This document shows, in pieces, positions 34,792-45,000 of a stretch of 64,000 bases of DNA. Source of the DNA: Parachitinimonas caeni (lineage in GTDB: Bacteria > Pseudomonadota > Gammaproteobacteria > Burkholderiales > Chitinimonadaceae); assembly GCF_030129945.1 (NCBI RefSeq), contig NZ_JARRAF010000004.1:207160-271159 (forward strand), in the 5' to 3' direction. The notes beneath the pieces were generated by a model. The model was not told where the DNA came from, ran no database searches, and saw nothing but the letters and a program-made list of their open reading frames with translations. How positions within the stretch are numbered: position 1 is the first letter of the stretch; each line of letters starts with the position of its first letter. A program made the translations under genes and the position numbers.

Positions 34792-36357
34792 GTGAATACC
34801 AGTCAAGCCATGATTACCGAGTATTTCAAACGCACGGCAATGGATAACCCTGCACCGGCGCTCCGATGGGGCAAAGGCAGTGTTTTGAGCTGGAGCGAGT
34901 TGTACGCCAGAGCCAGCCGGCTGGCGCAGCATTTATTGCATGAACGCGATGTGCAGCCCGGCGAGTGCATCGCCATCGGCATGGAACGCGGTCCCGAATT
35001 CATGGTGGCGGCGTATGCCGTATTGCTGGCTGGCGCCGTCTACTTTCCGCTGGATGCCAAGACGCCGGTTGCCCGGATGGCCTCGATGTTGGTCACCGCC
35101 CGTTGTCGTGTCGCCTTTTGTACCGAGGCCCAGTCAGCCACCCTGCTGGCAGCCGAGCCCGATCTCGAACTGATTCTGCGCGAACAACTGTCGGCCATCG
35201 ACGAGACAGGCCAGCAGCGCCTACATGACCGGCCATTGCCTGAGCTGAGCGCTGCCGGCCCGGCCTATCTGATTTTCACCTCGGGCAGTACCGGCGCGCC
35301 CAAAGGCGTGCTGGTCAGTCATGGCGCGTTGATCAATCGCCTGGAATGGCATCAGCATCACAGCGGCATGCAGGCGGATGAGGTGATCCTGCAGCGCACG
35401 GCGCTGACCTTCGATGTGTCTTTGTGGGAACTGTTCCTGCCCGCGCTCAATGGAGGGAGTCACTACCTGTTGCAGCCGGGGCTGGAAGCGTTTCCGCGAG
35501 GCATCGTCTCGGTGCTGGCGAGTGAGAAGATTTCGATCATGCATGTAGTGCCGAGCCTGCTCAAACCGGTATTGCAGGAACTGCAGGAGGGCGAGTCGGT
35601 GCTGCCGGCCCTGCGGCAGGTGTATGTCAGCGGTGAATCGTTGTCGGCCAGCCTGGTTGGGCAATTCCGCCAGTGGTTTGGCGATCGCTGCCTGTTGACC
35701 AATCTCTACGGCCCGACCGAAGCAGCGATAGATGTCACCTGGTACGACTGCAAGGAAGATGGGGTAGTGGCCATTCCTATTGGCCAGCCGCTGCCCAGCT
35801 GTGAGCTATTCATTGTTGACCCAGAAACCCGAGCGCTTAAAGGCGAGCACGAAATCGGCGAGATTGCGATTGGCGGCATCTGCCTCGCCGAGGGCTACTA
35901 CAACCGCCCCGATCTGACCGACAAGGCATTCATCGTTCACCCAGCCTTGCAGCAACGCCTCTACCTGACCGGTGATCTGGGTTGGTACGAGACCGGCCGG
36001 GGCTTCTTCTGCCAGGGCCGCAAAGACACCCAGGTAAAGCTGCGCGGCTTGCGTATCGAGTTGGGTGAGATCGAGCATCACCTGCTCAATCATGCGGGTA
36101 TCAGCGAAGCGGTGGCCTGCGTGGTGGAAGATGGCGACGGCGAGCAGTGGCTGGTGGCCGCGATAGCGGGCGATTCCCCGCAGGATACCCAGTTGCTACG
36201 GCAATATCTGGCCACCCTGATGCCAGCCTATATGCTGCCGGCCCGTTATTGGCAGACCGGAAAATTGCCGCGCAACAGCTCGGGCAAGCTCGACCGCAAA
36301 GCCGTTGCCACAGCTCTGCGCGAGCACTTCTTCGCTGAGATGGCGGTGTCGGCATGA
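34792..36357 (+). CDS. Free adenylation domain, serine-type pocket
   Basis: A 521-residue stand-alone NRPS adenylation enzyme that forms aminoacyl-AMP and loads a carrier. Core motifs: A3 IFTSGSTGAPKG, A4 TFDVSLWE, A5 NLYGPTEAAID, A8 KLRGLRIELGEIE, A10 NSSGKLDRK. Reading the pocket by alignment to the PheA positions gives D-V-W-H-Y-S-L-I-D-K, one change from the EntF-type serine code. A proline pocket is excluded, so a pyrrole pathway is unlikely. GGAGG lies 10 bases before GTG 34792; an ATG at 34672 would add 40 residues without similarity. The likely acceptor is the free carrier at 33166, as for ZmaJ. Confidence 0.88.
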   Translation: MNTSQAMITEYFKRTAMDNPAPALRWGKGSVLSWSELYARASRLAQHLLHERDVQPGECIAIGMERGPEFMVAAYAVLLAGAVYFPLDAKTPVARMASMLVTARCRVAFCTEAQSATLLAAEPDLELILREQLSAIDETGQQRLHDRPLPELSAAGPAYLIFTSGSTGAPKGVLVSHGALINRLEWHQHHSGMQADEVILQRTALTFDVSLWELFLPALNGGSHYLLQPGLEAFPRGIVSVLASEKISIMHVVPSLLKPVLQELQEGESVLPALRQVYVSGESLSASLVGQFRQWFGDRCLLTNLYGPTEAAIDVTWYDCKEDGVVAIPIGQPLPSCELFIVDPETRALKGEHEIGEIAIGGICLAEGYYNRPDLTDKAFIVHPALQQRLYLTGDLGWYETGRGFFCQGRKDTQVKLRGLRIELGEIEHHLLNHAGISEAVACVVEDGDGEQWLVAAIAGDSPQDTQLLRQYLATLMPAYMLPARYWQTGKLPRNSSGKLDRKAVATALREHFFAEMAVSA

Positions 36358-39300
36358 GTCTGCAGACCTTTGCGCTATCCCGGTCACAACAGGCCGTCTT
36401 CAAGATGGAAGCATTCCAGCTGTCGGGCCATCGTTTCTACCTTGGCGGCGTGGCCCGCCTCACGGGCGAAGTTTCACTGGCCCAGCTGGCCCAGGCAGGC
36501 GCCATCGTGCGCGATACGCTGGATGTCTTTCGCATCGGTTTTGTAGCCAATGCAGCGGGTGATTGCTGGCATGGCGTGCGTCATGGCCAGTTGCCCGCAC
36601 ACATTGCCCAGATCGAACAGATCGACTTCAGCCGCCATGCCGATCCTGATCTCGCCTTTGCCCGCTGGGCCGAGCGCCAGCTCTTGCTGGATGAAGACCT
36701 CAGCCTGGCACCGATGCGGATCTTCGCCGTGCGCTACCGCGAAAATCAGGCGGGCTGGTTTGTAAAGGCCCACCACGCAGCGGCCGATGGTGCCGCGCTG
36801 GCGCTGATGATGGAGCACTTGTCGAGCGCGTTGGCATTGGGTCATTGCGTGGCGGATGCGCCGGAATTCACGGTGCTTGCAGAGCGGGAATGTGACTACG
36901 AGCAATCGCCACGCTGCGCAAAGGACGCCGAATACTGGCATGCCCTGTTTGGGGATCACGCCGGGGCGGCCCCGATACCGGTACACAGCCGCAGCCCGAT
37001 TGGCGACTACCGTGGTCAGCAGGCGCGCTCCCTGCGCATCCGCTTTGAGTTGACCGATGCACATCAGCAGACGCTGGCGCGGTTCAAGCAGCAGGGCGGC
37101 TCACTGTTCCGCCTGTTCTGTGCTGCGACCGCCTATTCGCAGATGGTGATTGAAGACGGCGATGGCGTGCTGTTGCAGGCGCCCATGCTCAATCGCTGGG
37201 ATGAAGCCGAAAAGCGGGCGGTCGGCATGGCGGTGGCGCCGGCTTTGTTCCCGGTCTCGCGGGCTGCCGGCGAAAGCGTGGCAGATTGCTATCAAACACT
37301 CAGGAAAACCCTGCAGAAAGCGGTGGTTCATTCGCGCTTCGCCCCTGGCGCACGCTGGGGCGAGTTGGCATCGCCTGCCTGGCGGCAGGTGGTGCCGGCC
37401 TTCGGCGTGTCTTACCAGACGGGGGCTTTCGAGAAATCCGTCTGCGGCGCCGAGGTCGAAATCGACCATCTGCAGGCGGTCGAGGCACTGTTCGCCACCT
37501 TGCATATTCACGACCGCTTTGATGGTGGCCACTTCCGGCTCGAAGCCGATTTCCGCCAGCAATGGTCGCCAGCGCAGTGTCACGCTTTTCTGGCTTCGGT
37601 GGTCGATCATGCCATGCAGGCCGCTGCTGCGGTTCTGGACTCATCGGATGCCCAGCTGATCGAGCCCGACGTCGAACCGGTGGCGCCAATTGGCCCGCAG
37701 TTGCGGACGGCTTTTCAGCGCTTTGCTGATCGTTGCCTGATCAAACCCGCTGCCGGCCATGCGCTGACCTACGCCGAGGGGCAGGCCTGGATCGCCAGTT
37801 TCCTCACCCGGTTGGCCTCGCACCGTGCTGCCGGCAGCCGGGCACCGGTACTGCTGCTGGGCCGCCGGCTGCCCGAAACCACGCTGGCTTATCTCGCTTG
37901 TCTGATCGGGCAGGTCACCGTCGTGCCTGTCTGCCCGACCACGCCACATGCCCGGCTGGCGACAATCGCCCGCAACTCGGGTGCCGCGCTGTGCATCCAT
38001 GCCGCTGCCGATCAGACCCTGGCCGAATCGCTGGGCCTGCCATTGTTGCCGGTGGCGCTTGAGGCCGCTGCGCCAGCCGCACTGCCGGAACCGGATGCCG
38101 ACCAGGGCCAGCCGGCCTATATCCTCTATACCTCGGGCTCGACCGGCGAACCCAAGGGCGTGGCCATCTCGCCGTCGGCGCTGGCGTACTACGCGCTGGC
38201 CGCCACCGATGCCTACGCGGCGGATTGCCCGTTCAGCGCGCCGTTGTTCACCTCCTTTGGTTTCGACCTGACCCAGACCAGCCTGCTGGTGCCTGTGCTA
38301 TCCGGTGGCTTCATTCAGCCTTGGGAACAGGATATCCGCGACGAGCCGTCCATGCTGCAGGCGCTGCTGGCGGACGAAGCGCTGAGCGGCGTCAAATGCA
38401 CACCGGCCCACCTTGCCTTGCTCACCGAGCATGCCCGGCCGCGCCGCAACCCGCTGACCTTTGTTGTCGGTGGCGAAAACCTGCTGGCCGGGCTGGTGAA
38501 TCAGTCACTGAGCGTCTTCCCCGCTGGCAGCCGGATCATCAACGAATACGGCCCCACCGAAACCACGGTGGGCTGCTGCATTCATACCGTCAGCCACCCA
38601 CACAATGCCGGGCTGGATGCCGGCCAGATCACCCCGATCGGCGAGGCGCTGGGGACGGCCGTCATGTCGATTCGCGACAGCGTGGGCCGGCCGGTGCCAC
38701 AGGGCTTCAAAGGGGAAATCTGGATCGGCGGGCCAGTGCTGGCAGATGGCTATATCCATAACCCCGCCCAGACGGCGGCGAAATTCGTGACGGGGCCCGA
38801 TGGCCACAGCCGCTGGTATCGCACTGGCGATCTGGGTGTGCAGGATGCGCAGGGGGTCTTCCACTGCCTGGGCCGGATCGACGATGAATTCAAACTGCGC
38901 GGCTTCCGCATTCACCCCTCTGAAATCGAAAAAGCCGTCGAAGCGGCACTGAGCCGCAGCCGGGGGCTCGGCCAGCGCTGTGAGTTGAAGGCGCTGAAGC
39001 TGGCCTTGGCCGGGCAGGAAACCGTGGTGCTGTGCAGCAGCGAAACAGTGCCGGCCGGTCAGCCAGACTTTATCGAAACCCTGCATGCCCTGCTGCCCGA
39101 GGCCTGGCGTCCGGGGCGTTACTGCGTGGTGCAACCGTGGCCGGTCAACGCCAATGGCAAGGTCGATGCCGCCGCCCTGGCGGCTGCCGTGCGGGCTGTG
39201 TTGGCTTCGGATGGCGGCGTAGCAGCCGCAACGGATGCCACTACCCCGGCAAGGCGCTATCAGCTGCCCGCGTGGCTTGATGCAGCCTTCCTGCAGCCGA

Positions 39301-40826
39301 TCTGGCCGGATGCCATCGACTGGCAACGCTCGTTTCTGGAACTGGGTGGCGATTCGATCAAGGCTATCCGCCTTGCGGCCTTGCTGGCCAAACAGGGTGT
39401 ACGCATCAGCGCGGCCGAGCTGCTGACATCGAAATCGCTGGGGGCTGTGCTGGAAGCCGCCTGTGCGGCGGTGGCCAACGTAGCGCCTGCCGTGACGGCC
39501 GATCCGGACGAGATCGACCCTGCCTGGATTGCTCATCTGCCGGCCAGCCGCTGGTTCCGCCAGCAGCCGTTCCAAGACCGCAATCATCTGCAGCAGGGGG
39601 TGACGCTGACACTGCCGGTAACGTTGCCTGCCGAGCGTATCCATGCGGCGGTGGAAGCCGTCAAGGCGCGCCACCGCATCTTTGCGTTACGGGCCGATGC
39701 CGGCACCGAGGGCTGGCATTTCGCTACGTCGGCCGGCCAGAGCCTGCGCCGCTATACCTTGTCTGGCAACGAACCGCTGGCAGAGCGGATGCACCAGCTG
39801 CAACGCGAGATCTGCCTGCAAACCCAGCCCAGCCTGCACGAAGTCGTGCTGACGCCAGGCGCGGCTACCCAGCAGCTGATCTGGGTCTGCCACCACCTGC
39901 TGTGCGATGTCCACTCCTGGATCTATCTGCTCGACGAGTTGGATCAGGCTCTGGAGGCAGGCGATGTTGGTACGGACCGGATGACCGAACACGGCGCCTT
40001 CCTGTGGGGGAAATGGCTGCATGACCAGCGCCCGGATACCACGCCTCACGCCGTGCAACCGGCACAAGCGCGGACCGGCGTGACCACCAGTCGCACCCTG
40101 AGTCTGCGCAGCAGCGATTTCACCGCGCTGGGCCAGCGTTTGAAAGCCGAGCGTAGCGAGCTGATTGCCGCCAGCCTGCTGGCCTTGCTGCATGAAGACC
40201 AGACGCTGCCAGCGCAGGCCACCGTCTTGTTTGAAAACCACGGCCGCCTGTTTGCCGAGGCCGAAGTCTCGTTCGGGCTGGCCGTGTCACTCACCCATGC
40301 CGTGGGCTGGTTTACCGGCTTCAACGCCTTGCGGTTGACGGCCGACTCGGCAGGGCAGGGCTGGCTGCATGCCCTCAAGGTGCAGCGCCACCAGCTCGGT
40401 GCCGACTGGGCGCGCCAGCTTGGCTTGCCGATGCCGCAGGATTTTCCCCTGTTATGTATCAACGACATCGGCCTGGGTCTCGCCAGTCAGACCGCCTGGC
40501 GGCATTTCACCCTTGATCCGGCCTTGTCCGGCGGCTTCCGGCACTCGGCAGAAGCCGTCAGTGCCGACTTTGATCTGCTGATCAGCGATGGCGCTGGTGC
40601 AGACAGCGGGCTTGTCAGCGTGCAGCTGACCGTGGCCGGCCCGGACACCCTTGCTGCCGCACGTTATCTGAAACGGCTGGATGTCCGCTTGCAGGCGCTG
40701 CGCGATGCCGTCCACGGTGGTCAGCCTGATGCCGTGCTGCAACAGGCGCTGCTGCCTGCCGATTTTCCTCACTGTCAGCTCTCGCAGTCGGAGCTCGATC
40801 TCATTCTTCATGGAGCTACAGCATGA
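36354..40826 (+). CDS. NRPS module C-A-T-E, asparagine-type (N-acyl-D-Asn starter)
   Basis: 1490 residues. The condensation domain (1-430) has HHAAADG at His140-His141 and is placed first in the protein, as in starter C domains that attach a fatty acyl group. The adenylation domain (about 445-930) has A3 LYTSGSTGEPKG and A5 NEYGPTETTVG; its pocket reads D-L-T-K-V-G-E-V-G-K, close to known Asn codes. The carrier serine is Ser1001 in GGDSIKAI. The last domain (1040-1480) is an epimerase: HHLLCDVHSW at 1180, ENHGR and THAVGWFTGF. The predicted product is N-acyl-D-Asn on the carrier, the prodrug cap of ClbN and ZmaO types. It overlaps its neighbours by four bases at both ends. Confidence 0.88.
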   Translation: MSLQTFALSRSQQAVFKMEAFQLSGHRFYLGGVARLTGEVSLAQLAQAGAIVRDTLDVFRIGFVANAAGDCWHGVRHGQLPAHIAQIEQIDFSRHADPDLAFARWAERQLLLDEDLSLAPMRIFAVRYRENQAGWFVKAHHAAADGAALALMMEHLSSALALGHCVADAPEFTVLAERECDYEQSPRCAKDAEYWHALFGDHAGAAPIPVHSRSPIGDYRGQQARSLRIRFELTDAHQQTLARFKQQGGSLFRLFCAATAYSQMVIEDGDGVLLQAPMLNRWDEAEKRAVGMAVAPALFPVSRAAGESVADCYQTLRKTLQKAVVHSRFAPGARWGELASPAWRQVVPAFGVSYQTGAFEKSVCGAEVEIDHLQAVEALFATLHIHDRFDGGHFRLEADFRQQWSPAQCHAFLASVVDHAMQAAAAVLDSSDAQLIEPDVEPVAPIGPQLRTAFQRFADRCLIKPAAGHALTYAEGQAWIASFLTRLASHRAAGSRAPVLLLGRRLPETTLAYLACLIGQVTVVPVCPTTPHARLATIARNSGAALCIHAAADQTLAESLGLPLLPVALEAAAPAALPEPDADQGQPAYILYTSGSTGEPKGVAISPSALAYYALAATDAYAADCPFSAPLFTSFGFDLTQTSLLVPVLSGGFIQPWEQDIRDEPSMLQALLADEALSGVKCTPAHLALLTEHARPRRNPLTFVVGGENLLAGLVNQSLSVFPAGSRIINEYGPTETTVGCCIHTVSHPHNAGLDAGQITPIGEALGTAVMSIRDSVGRPVPQGFKGEIWIGGPVLADGYIHNPAQTAAKFVTGPDGHSRWYRTGDLGVQDAQGVFHCLGRIDDEFKLRGFRIHPSEIEKAVEAALSRSRGLGQRCELKALKLALAGQETVVLCSSETVPAGQPDFIETLHALLPEAWRPGRYCVVQPWPVNANGKVDAAALAAAVRAVLASDGGVAAATDATTPARRYQLPAWLDAAFLQPIWPDAIDWQRSFLELGGDSIKAIRLAALLAKQGVRISAAELLTSKSLGAVLEAACAAVANVAPAVTADPDEIDPAWIAHLPASRWFRQQPFQDRNHLQQGVTLTLPVTLPAERIHAAVEAVKARHRIFALRADAGTEGWHFATSAGQSLRRYTLSGNEPLAERMHQLQREICLQTQPSLHEVVLTPGAATQQLIWVCHHLLCDVHSWIYLLDELDQALEAGDVGTDRMTEHGAFLWGKWLHDQRPDTTPHAVQPAQARTGVTTSRTLSLRSSDFTALGQRLKAERSELIAASLLALLHEDQTLPAQATVLFENHGRLFAEAEVSFGLAVSLTHAVGWFTGFNALRLTADSAGQGWLHALKVQRHQLGADWARQLGLPMPQDFPLLCINDIGLGLASQTAWRHFTLDPALSGGFRHSAEAVSADFDLLISDGAGADSGLVSVQLTVAGPDTLAAARYLKRLDVRLQALRDAVHGGQPDAVLQQALLPADFPHCQLSQSELDLILHGATA

Positions 40827-42058
40827 GTGCCCCTCTCGACTCAGCGAAAACCGTCTTTTTATTTCCCGGCGTGGGCGCACAGCAGGCGGATATGTTTGCT
40901 GCGTTTCGTGACTTTCGCGAATACCACGACTGCCTGAGCGAAGTCTCTGATCTGTCCGGCGTGGACTTGATGGCCGTGATCCACGGCGAGCAGCGCGATG
41001 CGCTCAAGCAGGTACGGGTCTCGCAGCTGGCACTGACCGCCACCACGGTTGCGATTGCCCGCATCCTGCGCCAGCACTGCGGCCTGATCCCCGATTACGT
41101 GATGGGCCACAGCCTGGGCCAGTATCCGGCCTTGTGTGCGGCGGGTTATCTCGATCTGGCCACCGTCACCCGCGTGGTGAGCCTGCGCTCGGAAGCGGTC
41201 GAAGCCTGTGCCCGTCGCTTCGAGCAGGGGGAGATGTGCTGGGTGCTGCATGTGCCAGCCGAAACCGTGGTGCAAGCCGTTGAAACAGCCCGGCGTGAAG
41301 AAGGTATCGAGATCTACGTTTCGGCCATCGACGCTTACGACCAGGCCACCGTTTCGGGTGAAATGGCCGAGATCCGCCGGTTTGCGCCAAGGCTGGAAGC
41401 GGCCGGCGCCTTGTTCTTCCCCTTGAAGATCGGCGGGCCTTTTCACTCCCCGTTGATGGAAGCGGCGCGGGCCCAGCTGGCGGCAGCGCTCGATTTTCTA
41501 CCGGATACGACGACAGACCAACGTGTATCGCGCCTTGTCTGCAATGTCAGCGCCGCTGAATTGCCAATGGCCGGGCTGAAGGCATCCATCCTGCAGCATC
41601 TGGTGTCGCCGGTGCAGTGGCTGCGCAGCCAGCAGTATCTGGCCGGGCAGGGTGTGACCCGGTATCTCGAAATTTCGCCCAAGGCGGTGCAGGGGTATCT
41701 GGTGCAGCGGGCGCGCCTGCCCATGCAGCCGCTGTGCGAGCCGCAGGCCTTGTTCAGCCTGCAGCAGCAGGCCAGCAGCGCCGAGCGGCGTGCCGCAAGG
41801 TTCTTCCAGCGTTGCTGCTTTCATTTGTATAGCGAGCCGCTCCCGGCGCTCGAAGATGACGCTGCCCTGCAGCGATTGCGGCAGATCCGCCAGGAGGTCA
41901 AACAGCGTCTGGCTGCCGCCCCCGCCACGGCCGAGGAACGCCGCTTTCTGCTGCAGCAAACCCGCCAATGGCTGGCCACTATCGAGGCCGAAGCCGGGGT
42001 CTCGCGCAGTCTGGCCCGCCAGTCGCTGCAGTGTCTGTATGAGGCGACGGAGGGTTGA
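40823..42058 (+). CDS. Discrete acyltransferase for the PKS
   Basis: A 411-residue free-standing malonyl-transferase-fold enzyme. N-terminal VFLFPGVGAQQADMF, active-site GHSLGQYPA with Ser97, and the specificity motif GPFHSPLM with the catalytic His208 (the H-A-F-H of malonyl-specific domains reads G-P-F-H). A C-terminal extension of about 90 residues is helical and Arg/Glu-rich. Discrete ATs ZmaF and ClbG deliver aminomalonyl (and related) units from a free carrier to a PKS. The location next to the Ser-A/ACP/dehydrogenase genes suggests that role. Its target PKS could be the one here or one beyond the window. Confidence 0.85.
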   Translation: MSAPLDSAKTVFLFPGVGAQQADMFAAFRDFREYHDCLSEVSDLSGVDLMAVIHGEQRDALKQVRVSQLALTATTVAIARILRQHCGLIPDYVMGHSLGQYPALCAAGYLDLATVTRVVSLRSEAVEACARRFEQGEMCWVLHVPAETVVQAVETARREEGIEIYVSAIDAYDQATVSGEMAEIRRFAPRLEAAGALFFPLKIGGPFHSPLMEAARAQLAAALDFLPDTTTDQRVSRLVCNVSAAELPMAGLKASILQHLVSPVQWLRSQQYLAGQGVTRYLEISPKAVQGYLVQRARLPMQPLCEPQALFSLQQQASSAERRAARFFQRCCFHLYSEPLPALEDDAALQRLRQIRQEVKQRLAAAPATAEERRFLLQQTRQWLATIEAEAGVSRSLARQSLQCLYEATEG

Positions 42059-42060
42059 TC

Positions 42061-45000
42061 ATGACCGTGCAGACCTACATCGAAGAAGTATTGCAGGCGA
42101 TTCCGCAGGCCAATGGCCTGCTGTTTCATGCCCTGAAGGATGGCAATAGTGCTTATCACATCGGCGTCGCCTTCCGCCTGCGGGCCGAGGTGTCGGCCGA
42201 AGTCATCCATGCCACCTGGCATCGCATCCAGCAGGCGCAGCCGGCTTTGCGTTCGGTATTTGCGTGGCAGGGGCTGCGCACGCCGCACCAGCTGATTTTT
42301 GCGCAACCGCGCATCGCTCTGGCCTACTCGGCGCAGGGGCTGGATGGCGAGAGTGAGCAAGTTGGCCAACCCTGTCTGGATTGGCTGGCGCAATCCAAAG
42401 CCACCGCGTTTGATCTCAATCGCGAAGTATTCCGCATTGCCTGCTTTCATGATGTGGCAGCGGGCACCCTCGACATGGCGTTCTCCTTCCACCACATCCT
42501 GATGGATGGCTGGAGCAGTTCGCTGCTGATTTCGCTATGGGTGCGCGGCCTGCGCGGGCAGCCCTTGCAACCGCTGGCCGCACGTCAGTATTCGCAGCAA
42601 TTGTGGAGCGGGCTGGAGGCGCAAGCTTTGCAGCAAAGCCGCGCTTACTGGGAATCGGTACTGGTGGCGCAGGATGACAGCGACGGCACCGTCGGCACCC
42701 TGTTGCTGGCAGAGCCGCTGTTTCGTGCGGCCAATGCCGACTCTGCGGCGCAAACCGGGCAGCGGATCAGCGCCCGCAGTCACTGGCTGACTGAGCGCAA
42801 GCAGGCGGTTGAAGCCCTGTGCCGACAAGCCGGGGTCACCCCCGCCAGTTTCTTTTACCTGTGCTGGGCGCTGACGCTGGCCAAGCTGACCTTCCAGCAG
42901 CGGGTGGCATTCGGCTGCGCCTTTTCGGGGCGCGAAGCGGCGCTGGCACAGGCTGCCGAAGACCAGCCGCTGGGGCTGTTCACCAATACGGTGCCGCTGG
43001 TGCTGTCGCTCGACAGCCAGTGGTCGCTGGCTGATGCGCTGCAGGCGGTGTTCCGCAGTCTGCAGCAGGCGCAGCAGCACGAAAAAACGCCACCGCTGGT
43101 AGTGCGGGAAGCCGCCGGTCAACGTGCCGAGCTCTACGACACGCTGGTGGTGTTCGATAACTACCCGATTGAAGCCGGCTTGCAAGATGCCGCTTGCGGG
43201 GTGCATCTCACTGCGTTGCACAGTGAAGAGAGCACCCATTTCGGTTTGACGCTGACGATCTCCGGTATCGACGACTGGCAGGTGGAGCTGGGTGCTGGCG
43301 ACCACTATGCGGGCGAGCCAGCTGCTGTACCGGCCGTATTGGCCGCATTCGAGGCACTGGCGGACGATCTGGCCGCCTTACCCGCCGGGGCGTCGGTGGC
43401 GGCGCTGCCGCTCAAGCTTGCAACGGCCGAGACGGGGGCGGCCTCGTTGCAACAAGGCCCGGTCAAGACCCAGCTGCCCGACATCAACCAGTTGCTGGAG
43501 CGCATTTATCACGGATTGCAGCAGTCACCACAGGCGGTCCGCCTCGTCGATGGGGAGCGGCCCGTCAGCAACGCCGAGCTGTTGGCAGCCATTGCCCGCT
43601 GGCAAGGCCAGCTGCGGCAGGCGGGGTTTGTGGCGGGTGACCGGGTGGCGGTGCATCTGCCCAAGGGGCTGGCTTCCACCGCCGCGATTCTGGCGATTCT
43701 GTTCAGCGGCGGCAGCTATTGCTATCTGAACCCCAAAGACCCGGCGCAACGCAAGCAGACCCTGCTGACCATGACGGGCTGCAGCATCGTGATTGGTGGC
43801 GAGAGCCTGCGCGCCGAGCTGGGGGCGGAGGGCGGCTACCTGTTGTTATCTGCGGTAGCCGAGCCAGCGGCAGAGTCGGTGATGCCGACCTTGTGGCGGC
43901 AACGCCGGGCCGACGGCGAGTTTTATTTCATCTTCACCTCGGGTACCACCGGCACACCCAAGGGCATCGCCATCCGCAACGAATCGGTGGCCAATCTGCT
44001 CGATTGGTTTGTGGCCGATACCGGCTTGAGCGCCGCCGACAGGGTGCTGGGGCTGACCGACCTCAACTTCGACCCGAGCGTCGAAGATCTGTTTGCCAGC
44101 CTGCTGGTCGGTGCCACGGTGGTCTACCCGGCGCCGCAGATCGTGCAGGAGCGACAAGCGTTTATCGACCTGATGCAGCGCGAGGCGATTTCCGTCGTCA
44201 ACTTCATTCCCGGTGCCATTGCCGAGCTGATTGCCGGTGCGCCCTTCCTGCCCGCAATGCGCTTGTGGATCTTCGGTGGCGAGGCATTGCCGCGCCGGCT
44301 GCGCGACGAACTGCTGCAGCACGGTTACGCCGTCGCCAATCACTACGGTCCCAGTGAAACCACGGTTGATTGCTTAAGCGCCCGCCAGTCGCTGCAGCAG
44401 GACATCGCCATCGGCTGGCCCATCCAGAACGCGGTGGCCTATTGCGCCGATGTATTCGGCCAGGTGCTGCCGGCCGGGGTGCGCGGCGAATTGCGGGTTG
44501 GCGGGCTGCCGGTGGCGCGTGGCTATGCCAGCAATCCGCTCGAATCGGCCCGTAATTTTGTGATGTTTGCGCAGCAGCCCTTCTACCGCACCGGCGATGC
44601 CGTGCTGTTCCAGCCTGCGCTGGGCTTTTGCTATCTGGGGCGGATCGACGATCAGGTCAAGATCAACGGCGTCCGCATCGAACCGCGCGAGCTGGAACGG
44701 GTGGTCGAGCTGCTGCCGGCGGTGAAGGCCAGCTGCTTGCTGCCGGTGACACTGGCCGACGGCCGGCGGCAATGGCAGCTGTTTATCGACAGTGCCGAAA
44801 CCGGCGAAGACCGTATCGTCCAGCTGCGGGCGCATATCCGCCAGCACCTGCCCGAAGCCTGGATGCCGGCCCGGATTACCCGTATCGACGGCTTTGCCCG
44901 TACTCCGACCGGCAAGATCGACCGCCGGCAGTTGCTGGCGCAGGCCGTGCAGGCCGTGGCCGTCAGCCCGGCAGCCGCCAGCAGCCGTTGCCCGGTTGAA

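Noticed and set aside
33166..36357. ACP + acyl-CoA dehydrogenase + free A domain read as a pyrrole-2-carboxyl starter pathway (PltL/PltE/PltF type)
   Set aside because: The A-domain pocket reads as serine type (D-V-W-H-Y-S-L-I-D-K), not proline, so pyrrole formation is not supported.
36354..40826. Second C-like domain of the Asn module read as a condensation domain
   Set aside because: The THAVGWFTGF and ENHGR segments are epimerization-domain signatures, so I call it E.
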